A stretch of 64,000 bases of DNA from NCBI GenBank assembly GCA_020630435.1, contig JAHDBJ010000006.1:1-64000 (forward strand), read 5' to 3'. Below, piece after piece: positions 54,426 to 62,882 of the stretch. The number at the start of each line of letters is the position of its first letter. Position 1 is the first letter of the stretch. Under the pieces are notes generated by a model. That model saw nothing but the letters and a program-made list of their open reading frames with translations. It was not told the DNA's origin and did not search any database. The stretch is from Saprospiraceae bacterium (GTDB lineage Bacteria > Bacteroidota > Bacteroidia > Chitinophagales > Saprospiraceae). Both the position numbers and the translations under genes were made by a program.

Positions 54426-55427
54426 TCATAAACATTCTAAACTACGCATTAGAATATAACATAAAAAGCCTTCATTTTTATTATGTATACCTAGACGATT
54501 ATTCGTTTTATGTATAAAATGAGAGAGAATTGTCCAATACTCTAGCTTCGTATTATTATCTTTTACAGTAGTGATAGTTGCAGCATTCGTATGCTCTGGG
54601 TAAGATAAATTACTTTCAATAAATTTATCCGCTCTTAGTTTTAGTGCTTTACTACTAGAAAACCAATATTGATTAATTGAATCTTCATAGTTTTCATTTT
54701 CCAATTTAATTAAAAGATCTGACACAAAAATCGTCCATCTTTCTTTCTGATGACCAAATGAAGTTTCATAAGCATTAACGAGTTTTTCAAATTCCTGCAG
54801 TTGCTCATTCTTTGTTAATCTTTTTTCATATATAGCATACGCTTTGGGCATCCATGTATAGAAATTCATTCTAAAAAAGCTTTCCATTTCCATTAGAGAC
54901 AGCTTATTTATGTAAGCCAAACTAAGATGAAGTTTTAAAGCAGTATCCAAACCATATTGAGGTGACCAATTGTCTTTATATTTCTTAAAAACGCCTAATA
55001 CAACTTTAGATGAAATTTGAAACTGTTCTTCTACTAGGAGATAACCTTCAATGCCTCCATATTTTTCTATTCTAGGTGTATATTCTTCATATATGATAGA
55101 ATTATTAGAATGCCACTTTAATTTATCTGGAAATAACGCTGGGTAGTTTGGTTCTATTCTTTTAGAAGGCTTGGATTGAAAATAATGATAAAAATGCTCT
55201 TCTATATTAGGTTTTATTATTGAATTTAATACTTCACTTTCTCCTTTTAGGTATAGCCTGATATGAGGTCCTTTTTCCCAAAATCGTTCAAAAAAATACT
55301 GTTGGATTATCCCCGCACCAAGTATTGTATGGACAAAAGGTTCTAGTGCTTCTGCAAGAAACAATTCCCACGGTTCATTATAATATATATGAACCCCTAG
55401 CCATGAATGTTTATTAAAACAAGACAT
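54426..55427 (-). CDS. Thiopeptide-type/lantibiotic dehydratase C-terminal-domain protein, stand-alone
   Basis: A 333-residue protein resembling the SpaB C-terminal (elimination) domain, annotated in databases as 'thiopeptide-type bacteriocin biosynthesis protein'. It has the typical opening SWLGVHIYYNEPWELFLAEAL, then FFERFWEKGPHIRLYLKG and YTPRIEKYGGIEGYLLVEEQF. In class I lanthipeptide and thiopeptide pathways this domain removes glutamate from glutamylated Ser/Thr. No glutamylation-domain partner, cyclase or precursor peptide is seen nearby, so the role here is open. An upstream inverted repeat TTTTGTTAA/TTAACAAAA (55468-55491 area) could be an operator. Confidence 0.8.
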   Translation of the reverse strand: MSCFNKHSWLGVHIYYNEPWELFLAEALEPFVHTILGAGIIQQYFFERFWEKGPHIRLYLKGESEVLNSIIKPNIEEHFYHYFQSKPSKRIEPNYPALFPDKLKWHSNNSIIYEEYTPRIEKYGGIEGYLLVEEQFQISSKVVLGVFKKYKDNWSPQYGLDTALKLHLSLAYINKLSLMEMESFFRMNFYTWMPKAYAIYEKRLTKNEQLQEFEKLVNAYETSFGHQKERWTIFVSDLLIKLENENYEDSINQYWFSSSKALKLRADKFIESNLSYPEHTNAATITTVKDNNTKLEYWTILSHFIHKTNNRLGIHNKNEGFLCYILMRSLECL

Positions 55428-55581
55428 ATCCTAATTTAATTCTAAAATTTATTACGAGATAATTTGGTTTTTGTTAAGCTTATTAACAAAAATTACCTCC
55501 AAATAATTATTTTAAGAACCGATTTATATTAACTCTTCGAAATTTATTACTAAAACGCTTAGAGTGTGAGGGGTATTTATA

Positions 55582-55715
55582 GAAGTTGTTTAATAATTAA
55601 CACTAGAAACTAAAATTTTAAAAGATAAATCTCCCCTACTTGTAAAAACAAATCATAGGTGAATTAGTGAAAATAGTTATTTAACGACCATTTTATAATC
55701 TAGCAATTGTTTTTT
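55582..55715. repeat. Degenerate miniature inverted-repeat element
   Basis: The left end GAAGTTGTTTAATAATTAAC is intact. The right end (TTATTTAACGACCATTTTAT then AATCTAGCAATTG) is a weaker complement but resembles the right end of the neighbouring element at 55769-56006. The boundary on the right is approximate. Confidence 0.45.
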
Positions 55716-55768
55716 GAAAAACTTTATAGTTTAATAGACAATTTATATGCCATTTTAAATATAACGTA

Positions 55769-56006
55769 GAAGTTATCTAAGATAAGAGAATAAAATATAT
55801 TTAGGATCGTACAAAGAATACATTTTAAGAAAGGTGAGCATTTAGTTTTCCTTTAATTGAAGCAAAAAACGTAAGCAATACATAGCATCAATGATGCCTG
55901 CCCTGCCTTACGGCACGTAGGTAGGGCTTTTTAACGAATAGTAAAGAAAAATTAAAGCTCAAACTGTTATAAGTTATTTTTTAAACGACCCTTAATTAGA
56001 CAACTT
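55769..56006. repeat. Miniature inverted-repeat element with nested palindrome
   Basis: Ends GAAGTTATCTAAG and ATTAGACAACTTC are inverted repeats. Inside, GAGCATTTAGTTTTCC (about 55826) is echoed as the imperfect complement near 55930-55956 (AAGAAAAATTAAAGCTC). A GC-rich hairpin lies at the centre. The whole 238 bp could fold as one long imperfect stem. Confidence 0.55.
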
Positions 56007-56017
56007 CTATAGACATT

Positions 56018-56100
56018 GAAGTTGTTTAATAATGAAGGTTGACTTTAATTATAAGTACTTGTATTTCAATATTTCATCATTCTATTTTTAAACCGCTTCA
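56018..56100. repeat. Miniature inverted-repeat element, type A, short form
   Basis: An 83-bp element with GAAGTTGTTTAATAATGAAGG at left and TTCTATTTTTAAACCGCTTC at right. Both ends, plus the adjoining GACTTTAATTATAAGTACTT, match the element at 7712-7875, which carries about 80 bp of extra central sequence. Confidence 0.7.
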
Positions 56101-56128
56101 CTATTAAAGGAAAGCTCTATTTATGTTT

Positions 56129-57199
56129 TTACGCTCCAATACTTTCAGGCACTACAACTTTTTGTACCCAATTCCATTTATCTTCTTCTATTCCAAAACG
56201 AATATTTTCTATAGTTGACTTTGCTAATAAACCTACTTTACAATCTTCTGATTTAGGCATTTCCATTCGATAACCTTTGTAGGTAATATCAGATATGAAG
56301 GAAACAACCGCTGCTGTTCCTGTACCAAAAGCTTCTTGAAGAATTCCACTTTTATGTGCTTCAACTATTTCATCAATACTCAAAAGTCGCTCCTCTACTT
56401 CATAGCCTTTATCCTTAAGTATATCGATAACACTTTTCCGAGTAATACCTTTTAGTATAGCCCCATCTGTAGCAGGTGTCACCACTTTGCCATCAATTAC
56501 AAAAAATATATTCATAGTGCCAACTTCTTGAATATATTTAAATTCTTTTGCATCCATCCACATGATTTGATCAAAACCTTCTAACTGTGCTTCTTTCGAA
56601 GCTAGTAAAGAAGCTGCATAATTTCCAGCAGTTTTGGCTTCTCCTACTCCTCCTTGAGCAGCTCTTACATACTGGTCTGAAGCCAATAAAGAAACAGGCT
56701 TAGCGTAATAAGGGCCTGTAGGACCAGTCATAATAACGAAAGTATAACGATTAGAAGGTCGTACACCGATAAACTCATCAGAAGCAAACATCAATGGGCG
56801 AATATATAAAGAACTTCCAGGCTTGTTAGGCATCCATGCTCTATCTAACGTAACCAACGTATTTACAGCATCCATAAACATTGTAGCAGGTACTGTAGGC
56901 ATACACATCCTTTTTGCAGATATATTAAGCCTTTCAATGTGTTTATCTATTCTAAAAAACACCGCCTCATTAGTTTGCGTTACAAATGCTTTTAAACCCT
57001 CAAAAATGGATTGTCCGTAATGTAGCGCTAAACATGCAGGATCAAATAACAAAGAACCATATGGTTCTATCCTAGCATTTTGCCATTTCCCATCTTGATA
57101 TTCTGCAACAAACATATGATCTGAAAAAGTACGACCAAAAGGGATGTTGTTAAAATCAACTGATGCTAACTTTGAATTTTTTACTTTTGTTATTTTCAT
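56129..57199 (-). CDS. ilvE: Branched-chain amino acid aminotransferase
   Basis: A 356-residue class IV PLP enzyme of the eukaryote-like BCAT subgroup, transferring the amino group of Leu/Ile/Val to 2-oxoglutarate. Visible are YGQSIFEGLKAF, SSLYIRPLMFASD, the catalytic Lys K189 in GGVGEAKTAGNYAASL, EVGTMNIFFV and the phosphate-loop region GITRKSVI. The C-terminal FGTGTAAVVSFI motif is intact. It is monocistronic, with a degenerate repeat cluster directly downstream. Confidence 0.96.
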   Translation of the reverse strand: MKITKVKNSKLASVDFNNIPFGRTFSDHMFVAEYQDGKWQNARIEPYGSLLFDPACLALHYGQSIFEGLKAFVTQTNEAVFFRIDKHIERLNISAKRMCMPTVPATMFMDAVNTLVTLDRAWMPNKPGSSLYIRPLMFASDEFIGVRPSNRYTFVIMTGPTGPYYAKPVSLLASDQYVRAAQGGVGEAKTAGNYAASLLASKEAQLEGFDQIMWMDAKEFKYIQEVGTMNIFFVIDGKVVTPATDGAILKGITRKSVIDILKDKGYEVEERLLSIDEIVEAHKSGILQEAFGTGTAAVVSFISDITYKGYRMEMPKSEDCKVGLLAKSTIENIRFGIEEDKWNWVQKVVVPESIGA

Positions 57200-57487
57200 C
57201 TGTCTATTTTTATATTAAATTTTTGGTTAGGTGATTTGTTATTAGAGCTAAAATTGTCTTGTGAAATGTATTAATTTTAAAAATTATTATATCCTAAATA
57301 AAATTTGAGTGATAAACTATTCTAAAATTACTTTCTATTATTGTGCCACATTATTTCCTTAACTTTATACTATCTAATATTACAAAATTAAGGACTTTTA
57401 ATCATTTATTCTATATTGATTAAATTTTTGTTTAAAAAACGATTGATAATTTTGTGAATTCAATAATTTTAAAATTTTATTTTGAAA

Positions 57488-57937
57488 ATGTCTTTTTTAA
57501 ACTTTGAAATGTATGACCATATAGATAAAGAAAAAGCAATAAAATCTTTAGTTGGAGACAACCTGAAAGGTATTTTGATCGTCTTACCTAAAGAAGAGTA
57601 CATTGAAAAAGAGGAATTTTTATCAAAAATTATGTCTTCTGTGAAGATAGAAGTAAACCAAGATTGTTGTACGCTACCTGTAGAAGATGGAGATGTTGTT
57701 ATAATTAGTCAACTATTTGGAAAGAAGGAAATTAATAACGTTTTAGTTTTTGGATTAGATACAAAACAAATAGGATTAAATTATGATGCACCTTTATACA
57801 AACCTATAAAAATTATAGGAAGAATGTTTATTACAGGACATTCATTGTATCATTTAGATAAAAATGAAAATAAGCAAGACAAGTTGAAATTATGGAATAC
57901 CTTAAAAGCTATTTTCTTAGAAAGTGAAAATAGATAA
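57488..57937 (+). CDS. Hypothetical protein
   Basis: A 149-residue cytoplasmic protein. I take the ATG at 57488; an in-frame TTG two codons earlier is possible. Composition is ordinary, with no signal or membrane segment. Segments LKGILIVLPKEEYIEKEEFL and VVIISQLFGKKEINNVLVFGLDTKQIGLNYD suggest an alpha/beta fold of the DUF type seen in Bacteroidota. Not recognised. It is 86 bp upstream of rdgB on the same strand and may be co-transcribed. Confidence 0.7.
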   Translation: MSFLNFEMYDHIDKEKAIKSLVGDNLKGILIVLPKEEYIEKEEFLSKIMSSVKIEVNQDCCTLPVEDGDVVIISQLFGKKEINNVLVFGLDTKQIGLNYDAPLYKPIKIIGRMFITGHSLYHLDKNENKQDKLKLWNTLKAIFLESENR

Positions 57938-58023
57938 AATATTCTATAAAGAGAATTCGAATTTTATAGATTATCTTGTTACTTTTATTTAAAAGTTTTT
58001 TGTGAAATTTACGTATTCAAAAT

Positions 58024-58614
58024 ATGAAGTTGGTATTTGCTACTGCTAATCCAAATAAAGTCAGAGAAGTTAACCAAATATTAGGTGGTGAGTTGGATTT
58101 GATAAGTTTGAAAGAAATTGGATGTAAGGAAGAAATACCTGAAACACAGCCTACAATCGAAGGAAATGCAATACAAAAAGCCATGTATGTTTATGAAAAA
58201 TATGGCGTTGACTGTTTTGCGGAAGACACAGGTTTAGAGGTAGAAGCATTGGATGGCGAGCCAGGAGTGCGGACAGCACGATATGCTGGAAATAATAAAG
58301 ACCCCCAAGCCAATATGGATCTTATCCTTGAACGGCTTAGTCATAAAGAAAATAGAAAGGCACAATTTAAAACAGTTATTGCGCTTATTTTAGGAGGAAA
58401 GCTGCATACTTGTGAAGGTATAGCCACAGGAAAAATTACTAAGGAAAAATTCGGAATGAAGGGCTTCGGATATGATCCTATATTTAAAGCCGATGGTTTT
58501 GAGAAGACATTTGCAGAAATGTCTAAGGAAGAAAAAAATTTAATTAGCCATCGAGCAAAAGCATTAGAACAACTAAGAAAAATTTTAAATCACCAGAACT
58601 TACACGAAAAATAA
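58024..58614 (+). CDS. rdgB: XTP/dITP diphosphatase (Ham1/RdgB)
   Basis: A 196-residue house-cleaning enzyme hydrolysing non-canonical purine NTPs (XTP, dITP/ITP) to monophosphates. Signature segments are FATANPNKVREV (substrate entry), CFAEDTGLEVEALDGEPGVR (catalytic Asp/Glu and Mg site), ARYAG, KGFGYDPIF and the closing SHRAKALEQL. Length is normal. Confidence 0.97.
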   Translation: MKLVFATANPNKVREVNQILGGELDLISLKEIGCKEEIPETQPTIEGNAIQKAMYVYEKYGVDCFAEDTGLEVEALDGEPGVRTARYAGNNKDPQANMDLILERLSHKENRKAQFKTVIALILGGKLHTCEGIATGKITKEKFGMKGFGYDPIFKADGFEKTFAEMSKEEKNLISHRAKALEQLRKILNHQNLHEK

Positions 58615-58699
58615 ACACGTAGTGAAACGAATTTATTTTTCATTTTTTTTGAAAAACACTGATTTGAACCCCCATTGTTGAGAAAACATTTTAAAAAAT

Positions 58700-59254
58700 A
58701 TGCAACAATCTCAAATTTTTAACAGCAGTGTAATTAACACAAATGTTATTGAACAGTGTATTGCAGGCAGGAGGAGCAGCCAAGAACTGCTTTATAACTT
58801 TTATGCGCCAAAAATGTTTGGTATCTGCTTACGGTATGCAAAAGATTATCATGCTGCAGAAGATATTCTGCAAGAAGGCTTCATCAAAGTCTTTAATCAT
58901 CTTGATCGTTTTAGAGGAGAAGGTTCCTTTGAAGGTTGGATTAAGAGAGTCTTTGTAAATACGGCTATTGAGCATTATCGTAAAGCAAGTAATCAGCAGA
59001 GTATCACTGAATTATCAGATGATGCTAATAGAGCCGTCGGAGAAGTTGCTAGTAGTTTTTTAGCAAAAGAAGATTTGCTTCATTTGGTACAACAACTGCC
59101 ATTAGGGTACAGAACAGTTTTTAACTTGTATGCAATTGAGGGCTATTCCCATAAAGAGATTGCAAAGATGCTTCAGATTTCTGAAGGTACATCAAAGTCA
59201 CAACTTGCAAGAGCTAGGAACACATTACAAAAAATGTTAAAATCGGTGAGTTAA
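58700..59254 (+). CDS. ECF RNA polymerase sigma factor
   Basis: A 184-residue sigma-70 family protein. Region 2 reads YAKDYHAAEDILQEGFIKVFNHLDRFRGEGSFEGWIKRVFVNTAIEHYRK. Region 4 reads LPLGYRTVFNLYAIEGYSHKEIAKMLQISEGTSKSQLARARNTLQ. It is a paralogue of the sigma factor at 48840-49436. The gene stops 3 nt before the next start, so the pair is translationally coupled. Confidence 0.95.
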   Translation: MQQSQIFNSSVINTNVIEQCIAGRRSSQELLYNFYAPKMFGICLRYAKDYHAAEDILQEGFIKVFNHLDRFRGEGSFEGWIKRVFVNTAIEHYRKASNQQSITELSDDANRAVGEVASSFLAKEDLLHLVQQLPLGYRTVFNLYAIEGYSHKEIAKMLQISEGTSKSQLARARNTLQKMLKSVS

Positions 59255-59257
59255 AAT

Positions 59258-60064
59258 ATGAACAAAAACATTCACAATAATCAAGATATAGATGATTTGT
59301 TTAAGAATGCTTTTGAAGATTTTCAACAGCTTCCAACAAAAAATCTATGGGGCAACATCCAAGAAAAATTGGAGACAAAAGAAGTCGACCAAGTTTTCTA
59401 TGATGCACTAAAAGGCTATGAGAGAGAGCCTTCAGATAAAGTGTGGCTAGCCGTAAAACGCCATATCCCACTAAGTCTTGCCTTACGTAATCAACTAAGA
59501 TACCTTAGTAGAGTTGCTGCTGTATTGGTCTTTATTATGTTGGTTACCATTTACTTTACAAATAAGAATAATAATCAGCATAGTATCATTGCTAATGTTG
59601 AAGAGACAAAGACAGAAAGCAATAATTTTTACAATGAATATAAAGCTTCTGTATACAAAGAATTAGCATATGTAGAACGTCAAACCATAGCTTATTATGA
59701 TATTAAACAACAAAATATTATAAATGAAGCACAAAAAGTATATATTAAAGAAATTAAAGAAAAGGCAATCTTTGATATTGAGGAACCAACACTAGCCGAT
59801 TTATTCGATGTGGATTTAGAACCTCTTAATATAAATGACGAAAAAATCAAGCAGATTCTAGAGCCTTTAGAGAAATTACCGCTTGATGCTGCTTTTGCAT
59901 TAGCTGTTGAAGGAGAAGAAGAAAGTCTAGAAGAAAGAACAGAAGAAGTGTTCAAAGAAATCAGAGAAGTAGAACGTATTCCAGATATAAACATTGCTGT
60001 TTATCCTATCTTAAAGGTTGCAGATGATGTTCAGATTGAAATGATTCTAGAAGAAAATAACTAA
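59258..60064 (+). CDS. Single-pass membrane protein, probable anti-sigma partner
   Basis: A 268-residue protein. The cytoplasmic N-terminus (1-82) contains two copies of one motif, IDDLFKNAFEDFQQLPTKNLW (residues about 11-31) and VDQVFYDALKGYEREPSDKVW (about 43-63). One membrane helix (84-101) and an acidic periplasmic tail follow, with no barrel domain. The motif also opens the membrane protein paired with the other ECF sigma factor (47260-48783), so it is a good candidate for the sigma-binding part. No catalytic motif. Confidence 0.78.
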   Translation: MNKNIHNNQDIDDLFKNAFEDFQQLPTKNLWGNIQEKLETKEVDQVFYDALKGYEREPSDKVWLAVKRHIPLSLALRNQLRYLSRVAAVLVFIMLVTIYFTNKNNNQHSIIANVEETKTESNNFYNEYKASVYKELAYVERQTIAYYDIKQQNIINEAQKVYIKEIKEKAIFDIEEPTLADLFDVDLEPLNINDEKIKQILEPLEKLPLDAAFALAVEGEEESLEERTEEVFKEIREVERIPDINIAVYPILKVADDVQIEMILEENN

Positions 60065-60101
60065 TAAAACTGAATCGTTCTTTTAGGATGATTATGAAAA
60101 C

Positions 60102-60149
60102 AAAGTCTCTTGTATTGTGAAATTTTCAAAAATAACAAGAGGCTTTATA
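60102..60149 (+). terminator. Terminator of the sigma/membrane-protein operon
   Basis: AAAGTCTCTTGT (60102-60113) pairs with ACAAGAGGCTTT (60134-60145) with one mismatch, then ATATATTT. Confidence 0.6.
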
Positions 60150-60220
60150 TATTTATATATACCCTCTCCTAGTTTTATCTTTTTCCAAATCGACCAGTTC
60201 CCCCTTGAGTAAATACGCCT

Positions 60221-60256
60221 AAAAAATAACGAGCTAAGCAAGTTGCTTAGCTCGTT
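60221..60256 (-). terminator. Terminator of the glucan phosphorylase gene
   Basis: Twelve-base perfect stem AACGAGCTAAGC/GCTTAGCTCGTT with loop AAGTT. The minus strand continues ATTTTTT. It lies 56 bp past the stop. Confidence 0.9.
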
Positions 60257-60311
60257 TCTAATATAAACGGTTTGGTATGTATGATTGCAATTAAAACTTC
60301 AGTATAATTCT

Positions 60312-62291
60312 CTATTTACCTCCATCCAACTCATCTTGCCATTGTTTCAGCTCATTCCATTTCCCTTCGGAAGCCAATTCTGCTTGTTTTGCCCAAGTCT
60401 TAGGATTATGAACACGATAACGAGGACCAGCAGCATCAAGAATATCTTGTAATTTTTTAATTTCAGCCTTGCTTAATTTTTCCCAAGTATGAAAACCACC
60501 TTCTTTGAGTAATTTTTCAATTTTTGGACCAATCCCTTCTACAATTTTCAAGTCGTCTACTTGAATTTTACCAAGTGGCGTATCAATTTTACTGCTTTTC
60601 TTCTTAGCCGCTACTTTCTTCTTTTTGGGAAGTGGCTTACTTTTATATAAAAGTTGGTAGTACTCATCAGCCATTCTATCGGAATCAAAAAATGGAAGCA
60701 CATCTTTCATACTCTGACCAACGATTTTCCACCAATTTTTAGGTTTATCGTAATACGTCGGAATGATTTCCTTTTCTAAAACAGACATTAAATTATCTCT
60801 ATCTATAATATCACGTTCATCAAAAGGTAAAGAAAGATCCACAGCAGGTACGATATATGCATTTTTACCATGTTTAGCAAATTCAGGAATCCATCCATCC
60901 CAAGTAGAAAAATTAACACTACCATTCATAGCCGCAGTCATTCCCGAAGTACCCGATGCCTCTCTTGTAATACGAGGTGTATTCAACCAAACATCAGCAC
61001 CATCTTTTAAGGCTTTGGATAACTCTAATTCGTAGCCTGTTAAAACAGCACAATTTGCATAACGACGACTCAAAGCTATCAAATAATTAAACGTGTCAAT
61101 AGCTCCAAAGTCTTTTGGATAAGGTTTACCTGCCCAAATCATTTGTACAGGCTTCTTTGTACTTTTAATAATCTTTTCAAAGCGCTCAATATCACGTACA
61201 ATTAAATCCGCACGCTTATAATATGCAAATCGTCTAGCCCATACAATTGTTAAGGCTTCTGGATCAAAGATTTTACCCGTTTGGTCAGCAACGATCTTGA
61301 ATAGCTTTGCCTTCATTGCTTTTTTGCGATTTGCTAAAGCATCTGTTTTTCCACTTTTTAAGGCAGTAGCCAATTCATCATCTGCCCAGTATTTTGCATT
61401 CTGAGAGTTGGTAATAGCTTTGATTTTGCAAATATTATCATATCCACCCCACATTTGATTGGCAACATCACCATGCATTTGAGATACCCCGTTTGCCATA
61501 CGTGAAAGGCGTAGAGCAGCTAGCGTATGGTTCAAAATACCGTCGTATTGTCCTGTGATGTCCATCACTTCTCGAAGGGGTAAACCTGCAAAGAAACTTA
61601 GTTTTTTCAATAAACCTATATCATGCTTCTCATTTCCAGCTTCCACAGGTGTATGTGTTGTAAATACAATTTTGTTACGAACCTCTTCTATATTTCCAAG
61701 ATCTTTATACATCTCAAAAGCAAGCGATAGAGCGTGTGCTTCGTTTAAATGGTAATTATTTGTTTCATATCCTAAGGCTTTTAGGAGTTTATAACCACCA
61801 ATACCTAAAACCATACACTGAGCTATCTTCGTTTCAGCATTGGCATCATACAAATGGTTCGTTGTTGTACGAGCCAAATAATCGTTACCTTCTACATCTG
61901 TAGACAAGAAGAACATTGGAGCTGTTCCAAACACCTCTGGTGCTAAATAATAGGCCTTGACTTTGACAGGATTATTATTGATTGTCATTTCAATCACGAT
62001 TCCTGTATCTTCTAAAAAATCGTAATGTTTTTGTATAAAATGCGGCTCCATGTAGCCGTCTCTATTTCTATTTTGATCGTAATAGCCGTATTTCCATAAA
62101 ATACCGACTCCAACTACCCCCTGCTTTAATTCGTATGCACTCCTCATATGCGACCCCGCTAAATACCCAAGACCTCCTGAATAGATTTTAAGGGCTTGAT
62201 CAATTCCAAACTCCATACAGAAATAGGCAGCTTTAGTAGCGTACTTCTTATTTATTGTATAAGGATGCTTAAAATTTTTAAAATTTGTCAT
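60312..62291 (-). CDS. Alpha-glucan phosphorylase (GT35, short type) fused to a helix-hairpin-helix tail
   Basis: A 659-residue protein. Residues 1-~555 are the short 'alpha-glucan family phosphorylase' type, with FCMEFGIDQALKIYSGGLGYLAG, HLNEAHALSLAFE, FTTHTPVEAGNEKHD, RFAYYKRADLIVRD and ASGTSGMTAAMNGSVNFSTW. Where classical GT35 enzymes have the PLP-binding Lys (G-M/N-M-K), this one has Thr (GMT). After a basic linker (PKKKKVAAKKKSSK) residues about 575-659 form a HhH-type domain (LKIVEGIGPKIEKLLKEGGF, TWEKLSKAEIKKLQDIL, YRVHNPKTWAKQAELA). That domain is like those otherwise fused to DNA-, RNA- or ribosome-linked proteins. Confidence 0.88.
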   Translation of the reverse strand: MTNFKNFKHPYTINKKYATKAAYFCMEFGIDQALKIYSGGLGYLAGSHMRSAYELKQGVVGVGILWKYGYYDQNRNRDGYMEPHFIQKHYDFLEDTGIVIEMTINNNPVKVKAYYLAPEVFGTAPMFFLSTDVEGNDYLARTTTNHLYDANAETKIAQCMVLGIGGYKLLKALGYETNNYHLNEAHALSLAFEMYKDLGNIEEVRNKIVFTTHTPVEAGNEKHDIGLLKKLSFFAGLPLREVMDITGQYDGILNHTLAALRLSRMANGVSQMHGDVANQMWGGYDNICKIKAITNSQNAKYWADDELATALKSGKTDALANRKKAMKAKLFKIVADQTGKIFDPEALTIVWARRFAYYKRADLIVRDIERFEKIIKSTKKPVQMIWAGKPYPKDFGAIDTFNYLIALSRRYANCAVLTGYELELSKALKDGADVWLNTPRITREASGTSGMTAAMNGSVNFSTWDGWIPEFAKHGKNAYIVPAVDLSLPFDERDIIDRDNLMSVLEKEIIPTYYDKPKNWWKIVGQSMKDVLPFFDSDRMADEYYQLLYKSKPLPKKKKVAAKKKSSKIDTPLGKIQVDDLKIVEGIGPKIEKLLKEGGFHTWEKLSKAEIKKLQDILDAAGPRYRVHNPKTWAKQAELASEGKWNELKQWQDELDGGK

Positions 62292-62347
62292 TGTAATTTT
62301 TGTTTATTTACAAATGGAATACCCTATAAAAGGGCATTAGTTTCACT

Positions 62348-62374
62348 TAGAAAGTGTAAATATAACACTTTCTA
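62348..62374. promoter_or_regulatory. Inverted repeat upstream of the phosphorylase gene
   Basis: Ten-base perfect arms TAGAAAGTGT/ACACTTTCTA separated by seven bases, 57 bp upstream of the start codon. No T run follows, so an operator for the phosphorylase gene is more likely than a terminator of the TfoX-like gene. Confidence 0.4.
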
Positions 62375-62539
62375 GATAATAAAACACCTTCTCCGAATGT
62401 GTAAAAGTGATTTTTTATATTTTAAAACTTGACTTCATGGCATATAAATTACTGTAAAACAGTATATTATAGATAAAATCTAAATGTTTGTAACTTTTAA
62501 GAAATCGTTCTCTTTTTTTTATAAAAAATCAAATTTGAA

Positions 62540-62878
62540 TTATTTTTTTCCAGTAGCTTTTCTTTGGGCGTGTTCAATTCCTAGTTCAATCCAGCGATTT
62601 AAATCCTCTTCTAAATCATATCCATCAGATGAAATATAGAAGAACTCTTTCATGGGCTTGCCTGTGAAGTTCATCGGTTCGACATATTCCATCTTAGAAA
62701 TAGCTTCACATTTTTCTGCTACAACTCTTACGGTTAATTTATCACGTAAAACACCAATACTCATTTTACCTTCATATAAAAAAGCAATACCTCCAAACAT
62801 TTTCTTTTCTGCTACTACTATTTTTTTTTCTGCTAGTGCAGTTCGAATGCGTTCCGCAGTATATTTGTCGTAAGGCAT
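62540..62878 (-). CDS. TfoX/Sxy N-terminal domain protein
   Basis: A 112-residue single-domain protein. EKKMFGGIAFLYEGKMSIGVLRDKLTVRV and the later MNFTGKPMKEFFYI match the TfoX N-terminal fold. The C-terminal TfoX domain is absent, as in many non-Gammaproteobacterial members whose link to competence is unproven. It starts 4 nt after the stop of the upstream amidohydrolase gene, so the two are probably an operon. Confidence 0.88.
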   Translation of the reverse strand: MPYDKYTAERIRTALAEKKIVVAEKKMFGGIAFLYEGKMSIGVLRDKLTVRVVAEKCEAISKMEYVEPMNFTGKPMKEFFYISSDGYDLEEDLNRWIELGIEHAQRKATGKK

Positions 62879-62882
62879 ATTT

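Larger units (their letters stand above)
55428..56128. other. Intergenic region built from degenerate inverted-repeat elements
   Basis: A 701-bp gap composed almost entirely of inverted-repeat elements (55582-55715, 55769-56006, 56018-56100). In the middle is a GC-richer hairpin around 55896-55930 (GCCCTGCCTTACGGCACGTA then GGTAGGGC). No gene is present. The ilvE stop is 29 bp from the last element. Confidence 0.6.

Noticed and set aside
55740-55770. A sigma-54-like match (TGGCAT-N5-TTGTC, minus strand) about 310 bp upstream of the lantibiotic-like gene
   Set aside because: The -12 dinucleotide is GT, the site lies within degenerate repeats, and it is far from any start codon.
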